A DNA stretch of 64,000 nucleotides from Nitrospirales bacterium. Its GTDB lineage: Bacteria > Nitrospirota > Nitrospiria > Nitrospirales > UBA8639. Made by a program: the position numbers and the translations under genes. Under the pieces are notes generated by a model. It worked only from the letters and a program-made list of their open reading frames with translations. It was not told where the DNA came from and searched no databases. The DNA lies in the NCBI GenBank assembly GCA_021603905.1, contig BQIU01000009.1, forward strand, positions 20,685 through 84,684. The letters run 5' to 3'. Positions within the stretch are counted from its first letter, which is position 1. Every line of letters begins with the position of its first letter. Below, in pieces: positions 61,249-64,000 of this stretch.

Positions 61249-62898
61249 TTAATATGTCCACCCTAAAATGACTGTAAAGACATTTTTGGTGTAATCGTAG
61301 ACGGCAATATTTGAATCATTGCGAATACGCTGATATTGCCCAATGAGCGAGAAATTATTCGGCAAGTCTTTCACCAGTTGGAGGAGGTGATTTCGTTGAG
61401 TATCATCACGGCGAACCGTGCTAGGAGTTGCTGTCGGGAAAAAAGTGTTGGCGCCAGCATTATAATTCCTCCAATGTATATCAAAACTGTAGCGAAGCCG
61501 TAGGCCATCAATTGGAAGTGATACTTGCCCTCCGGTTAAGAATCGGTGTCCATGATAGGTGAAATTCGCCCCATCAGTATTTTCATTATCATACTGATAG
61601 CCGACTCTGAGTAAATGGGCGTCTTCCGAAAAGCGGAACACATGAGTGAGGCCAAGCATGGTATTAAATCCATCACGATCATCGGGAGAAAATCGAGGAT
61701 CGATATTTGAGGCTTCATTGTAAAAAGTTTTTACTTGATGCCGAACGATAGCGGTGGTGATGTTTCCAACTTGCCCTAGCACTGGGAGCGTAATGACGGG
61801 TTCAACGAGAGTGGCTGAAAACGTTGGACTATGCCGGCTCAGAAACGGAACGGAGTCAAGCCATAGATAATCAAACGAGTATTCCGCGGCCAGTTGGTAC
61901 GGAAGTTCAAAAACGTTTCCACGGTAAAACCCTCCAATACCAATTAAGTGGTCTTGAGTATCGAATCTGGAGAGATAATTATTGACGTTGAGTGTTTGAA
62001 AAAATGAATAATTGATCGTGGATTCAAAGGGGCCATGCCGAAGCCAGGCATAATTGATCAAGGCCGATGCTAGGATGCCGGGAGAGGGGGCTTTTCGCCT
62101 TCGTAAGGCTTGAACCGTTGTATCGGAATTCCGGTTGGGGTTGATGGCCACATTATCATCGTAATATCCACCGATACTGAGTTGCGCAGTCAATCGTTTG
62201 CGTTCTTGTGTGGTTCGTCGGCCAGCAGCGAGGGTATCGCGAAGTTGAATGGCCCCTTGCGTTAACGGGGAAACCGCATCGGCTTTGGCGGCTTCATCTA
62301 ATTCAATAATGGCCTGTTCAGGAAGTCCAAGTACGCCACTTGCCAACCCACTGTAAAACATCGTCAGTTGTTGAATGTTCGGATCCTTCGATGTTTCTGT
62401 ATTAAACGCGGCTAAGGCTTCATCATAATCTTTCTCTCGATAGTGAAGAAATCCGACGCAATATCCCAAACTTTCCAAACCTGGTTGTTCTTCGTAGGCA
62501 TCGAACAGTAAGGGTTCAGCTTTGTCATATTGATGCTGCGCAAAGTAGGCCATGCCCAGTTGATAGCGAATATACAGATCGTCCGGCTTGAGTTGTCGTG
62601 CAGCTTCTAATTTTTGCTGTGCGATGTCCGGTTGATTGAGGGCAAGATGGGTCAGCCCAAGGTAATAAAGCACTCTGGCATTCTGCGGGTCACGTTCATG
62701 GGCTTGGGTTAGCAGTTTAAGCGTTTTTTCATATTCTTTGTCCTCATAGGCCATGGTGGCTTCGGCGAGTAACACCTCGGCCTCTCCCTTTTGCGCGAGT
62801 ACGGGGGTAATGAAAATGGCACACAGACACGTAACAATGAGACTTCCCCCTAATGCTCGTAATCCGAGAATGAATACGTACCCATAATTACGTTGCAT
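61249..62898 (-). CDS. TPR-repeat outer-membrane beta-barrel protein
   Basis: Protein of about 549 residues. The ATG at 62898 follows GAACTGAGG and starts a signal peptide (VFILGLRALGGSLIVTCLCAIFITPVLA). TPR units fill about 35-235 (YEDKEYEKTLKLLTQAHERDPQNARVLYYLGLTHL, shown in part). The C-terminal ~300 residues alternate in beta-barrel style from QLSIGGYYDDNVAINP to a terminal aromatic GWTY. The layout resembles TPR/DUF560-type surface-lipoprotein assembly modifiers, but that name is only a suggestion. It diverges from the FecR-domain gene; its link to secretion is unknown. Confidence 0.75.
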   Translation of the reverse strand: MQRNYGYVFILGLRALGGSLIVTCLCAIFITPVLAQKGEAEVLLAEATMAYEDKEYEKTLKLLTQAHERDPQNARVLYYLGLTHLALNQPDIAQQKLEAARQLKPDDLYIRYQLGMAYFAQHQYDKAEPLLFDAYEEQPGLESLGYCVGFLHYREKDYDEALAAFNTETSKDPNIQQLTMFYSGLASGVLGLPEQAIIELDEAAKADAVSPLTQGAIQLRDTLAAGRRTTQERKRLTAQLSIGGYYDDNVAINPNRNSDTTVQALRRRKAPSPGILASALINYAWLRHGPFESTINYSFFQTLNVNNYLSRFDTQDHLIGIGGFYRGNVFELPYQLAAEYSFDYLWLDSVPFLSRHSPTFSATLVEPVITLPVLGQVGNITTAIVRHQVKTFYNEASNIDPRFSPDDRDGFNTMLGLTHVFRFSEDAHLLRVGYQYDNENTDGANFTYHGHRFLTGGQVSLPIDGLRLRYSFDIHWRNYNAGANTFFPTATPSTVRRDDTQRNHLLQLVKDLPNNFSLIGQYQRIRNDSNIAVYDYTKNVFTVILGWTY

Positions 62899-63226
62899 AA
62901 CCTCAGTTCCTTCCATGGAATGTGGGACACACAGTGAAACGCTTCGTCGGCTTTTACGTTAGCCTTCAGGTTTTGTCAAGAGAGAATGGTGAATGAACAG
63001 GAGAAGAGAGTGTTCTGTTAAATATGTATTTGTGAGGGTAGGCAGGGCTTTATGCACAGATGTTCTGGTATTTATCGCGGCAACGTATCATACGTAAAAA
63101 ATATCTTGACACAAGCCCAACAATAAAAAACAATGAAGTACATTTCTTTTTATACGGTCTCGTATGGCGCGGAAAAGATTTTTGCGCTTGGATAGAGTGA
63201 GTAAAGCGGCAGAGGAGGGCCACTTT
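62899..63226. other. Divergent intergenic region
   Basis: About 330 bases between the TPR/barrel gene and the FecR gene. A TTGACA at 63106-63111 on the plus strand could be a -35 element; the matching -10 (AACAAT near 63129) is poor. Nothing else is recognised. Confidence 0.35.
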
Positions 63227-64000
63227 ATGAAGGCAAGGCAACTTAGGGCGAACACGTTTTTTCGGTCGGTGGTCTGGTCTCTTATCGCCAGTCATCTCTT
63301 TTGGGGGCACGTTGTTCTCGCACAAAGTCTTCCCGTTGAGACGGAATCCGTAGGAATCGTTTCCAATATCTCTGGTCAAGTCTTTCTCTATCATTCACAT
63401 CAACCTGCCATTGGCGAACGACTAGAATTTAAAGGTCCAGTTGTCTACGGCGACCAAATCCGAACAGGCGATGATTCCATGCTTGCCATGCTCATTAACC
63501 ATGAGACCTTGGTAGTCATGGAGGAACAATCTGAACTTCAAATCCTACAAGATGACCAGTTGCCCAAAGTTATACATGTATTGAATGGGCACATCTGTGT
63601 TTCAACCAAAACAGATGGTTTGCCGATTGTCCTGAAGACCGAAACATTTTCTCTTGAGGTCGAACCTGCCTCCATTGTCGGTCTCACGGTTACCCCACCA
63701 ACGAGCCAAGGGTCCTTTGCCGGAAACGAGTCCTTGAGTGAATCAAGGCCTCTACTGAGTTCGGGATATTCCCTGGCGTCGCAAGATCGTGTTGCGGCGA
63801 ATCATGTGACATCGACGGTACATGTGGTGGAGGGGCATGCGGCGTTCTTGCCCGATGACTCAGGTGCTGTGCAGACGAGTTTAGGTGCCCAGCAGGGTGT
63901 TCAAGTGATCGGAGAGTCTGTGAGCAACCCGTTTGTAGATCAAAATGCTCCATGGCGTATTCAAGAATTTCAAGCCAATCCACAACACACAGGAACACCA
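63227..64000 (+). CDS. Exported FecR-domain protein, N-terminal part
   Basis: Open frame of 258 codons running off the window end. The ATG has a GAGGAGGG site eight bases upstream and starts a signal peptide (FFRSVVWSLIASHLFWGHVVLAQS). Residues about 40-150 fit a FecR domain: VGIVSNISGQVFLYH, VVYGDQIRTGDDSMLAML, LVVMEEQSELQIL, and VLNGHICVSTK. Such stand-alone exported FecR proteins often bind or organise envelope components rather than regulate iron uptake. The C-terminus is not visible. Confidence 0.78.
   Translation, partial: MKARQLRANTFFRSVVWSLIASHLFWGHVVLAQSLPVETESVGIVSNISGQVFLYHSHQPAIGERLEFKGPVVYGDQIRTGDDSMLAMLINHETLVVMEEQSELQILQDDQLPKVIHVLNGHICVSTKTDGLPIVLKTETFSLEVEPASIVGLTVTPPTSQGSFAGNESLSESRPLLSSGYSLASQDRVAANHVTSTVHVVEGHAAFLPDDSGAVQTSLGAQQGVQVIGESVSNPFVDQNAPWRIQEFQANPQHTGTP

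Noticed and set aside
63050..63998. Minus-strand frames opposite the FecR gene
   Set aside because: The plus strand has a signal peptide, strong ribosome site and FecR motifs; the minus frames are shadows.

Overview
The window comes from a didermic, environmental-type bacterium. It encodes an outer-membrane two-partner secretion system, a PEP-CTERM surface protein, lipoproteins, a TPR/beta-barrel outer-membrane protein and a complete contact-dependent type VI secretion system (T6SS). The moderate GC content, the abundant CCTTCGAC/CTCAGG-type interspersed repeats, and the mix of PEP-CTERM, CHASE2, FecR and T6SS genes would fit a Nitrospirota-like or proteobacterial lineage. I cannot fix the taxon from sequence alone. 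I see no rRNA, tRNA, CRISPR array or complete transposon.

Layout: (1) 1-8818, minus strand: PEP-CTERM protein, giant filamentous haemagglutinin-type exoprotein (TpsA) with internal duplications, and the start of its TpsB transporter. (2) 8.8-15.2 kb, plus strand: an operon of two LPP20-like paralogues, a CHASE2 protein with a degenerate nucleotide-cyclase domain, and a DUF4384 protein. (3) 15.6-29.6 kb: compact T6SS operon (pseudokinase, tagH, tssJ, tssK, tssL, tssM, tagF, tagJ, tssA, tssB, tssC). (4) 30.2-32.9 kb: two hcp genes around a candidate L,D-transpeptidase-fold effector and a secreted immunity protein. (5) 33.6-51.0 kb: tssE, tssF, tssG, tssH, then vgrG with a DUF6484/DUF2169/KAS-like/PAAR-toxin/immunity/TIGR02270 cassette and a membrane-active effector candidate; repeat clusters and a GIY-YIG nuclease gene interrupt this part. 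(6) 51.1-52.6 kb: hicBA lying between a vapC tail fragment and a decayed vapBC. (7) 52.7-60.4 kb: phosphosignalling module with two Ser/Thr kinases, an FHA-TM-lytic transglycosylase fusion and an FHA-sigma54 activator. (8) 61.2-64 kb: TPR/beta-barrel protein diverging from a FecR-domain protein that runs off the window.

The main result is a coherent regulatory reading. Five good sigma54 (-24/-12) promoters sit upstream of the CHASE2/LPP20 operon, the main T6SS operon, hcp1, hcp2 and the tssE operon. Three of these regions carry the same 35-bp four-half-site element, TATC-N6-GATACA-N3-TGTATC-N6-GATA; the two hcp regions carry a different inverted repeat at matched distance. The cluster encodes a sigma54 activator with an FHA domain instead of a receiver domain, in an operon with a membrane Ser/Thr kinase. 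I infer a circuit in which threonine phosphorylation controls transcription, secretion assembly (TagH) and possibly peptidoglycan remodelling (FHA-SLT fusion). The LPP20/CHASE2/DUF4384 operon shares the same control element and may be an unrecognised part of the system.
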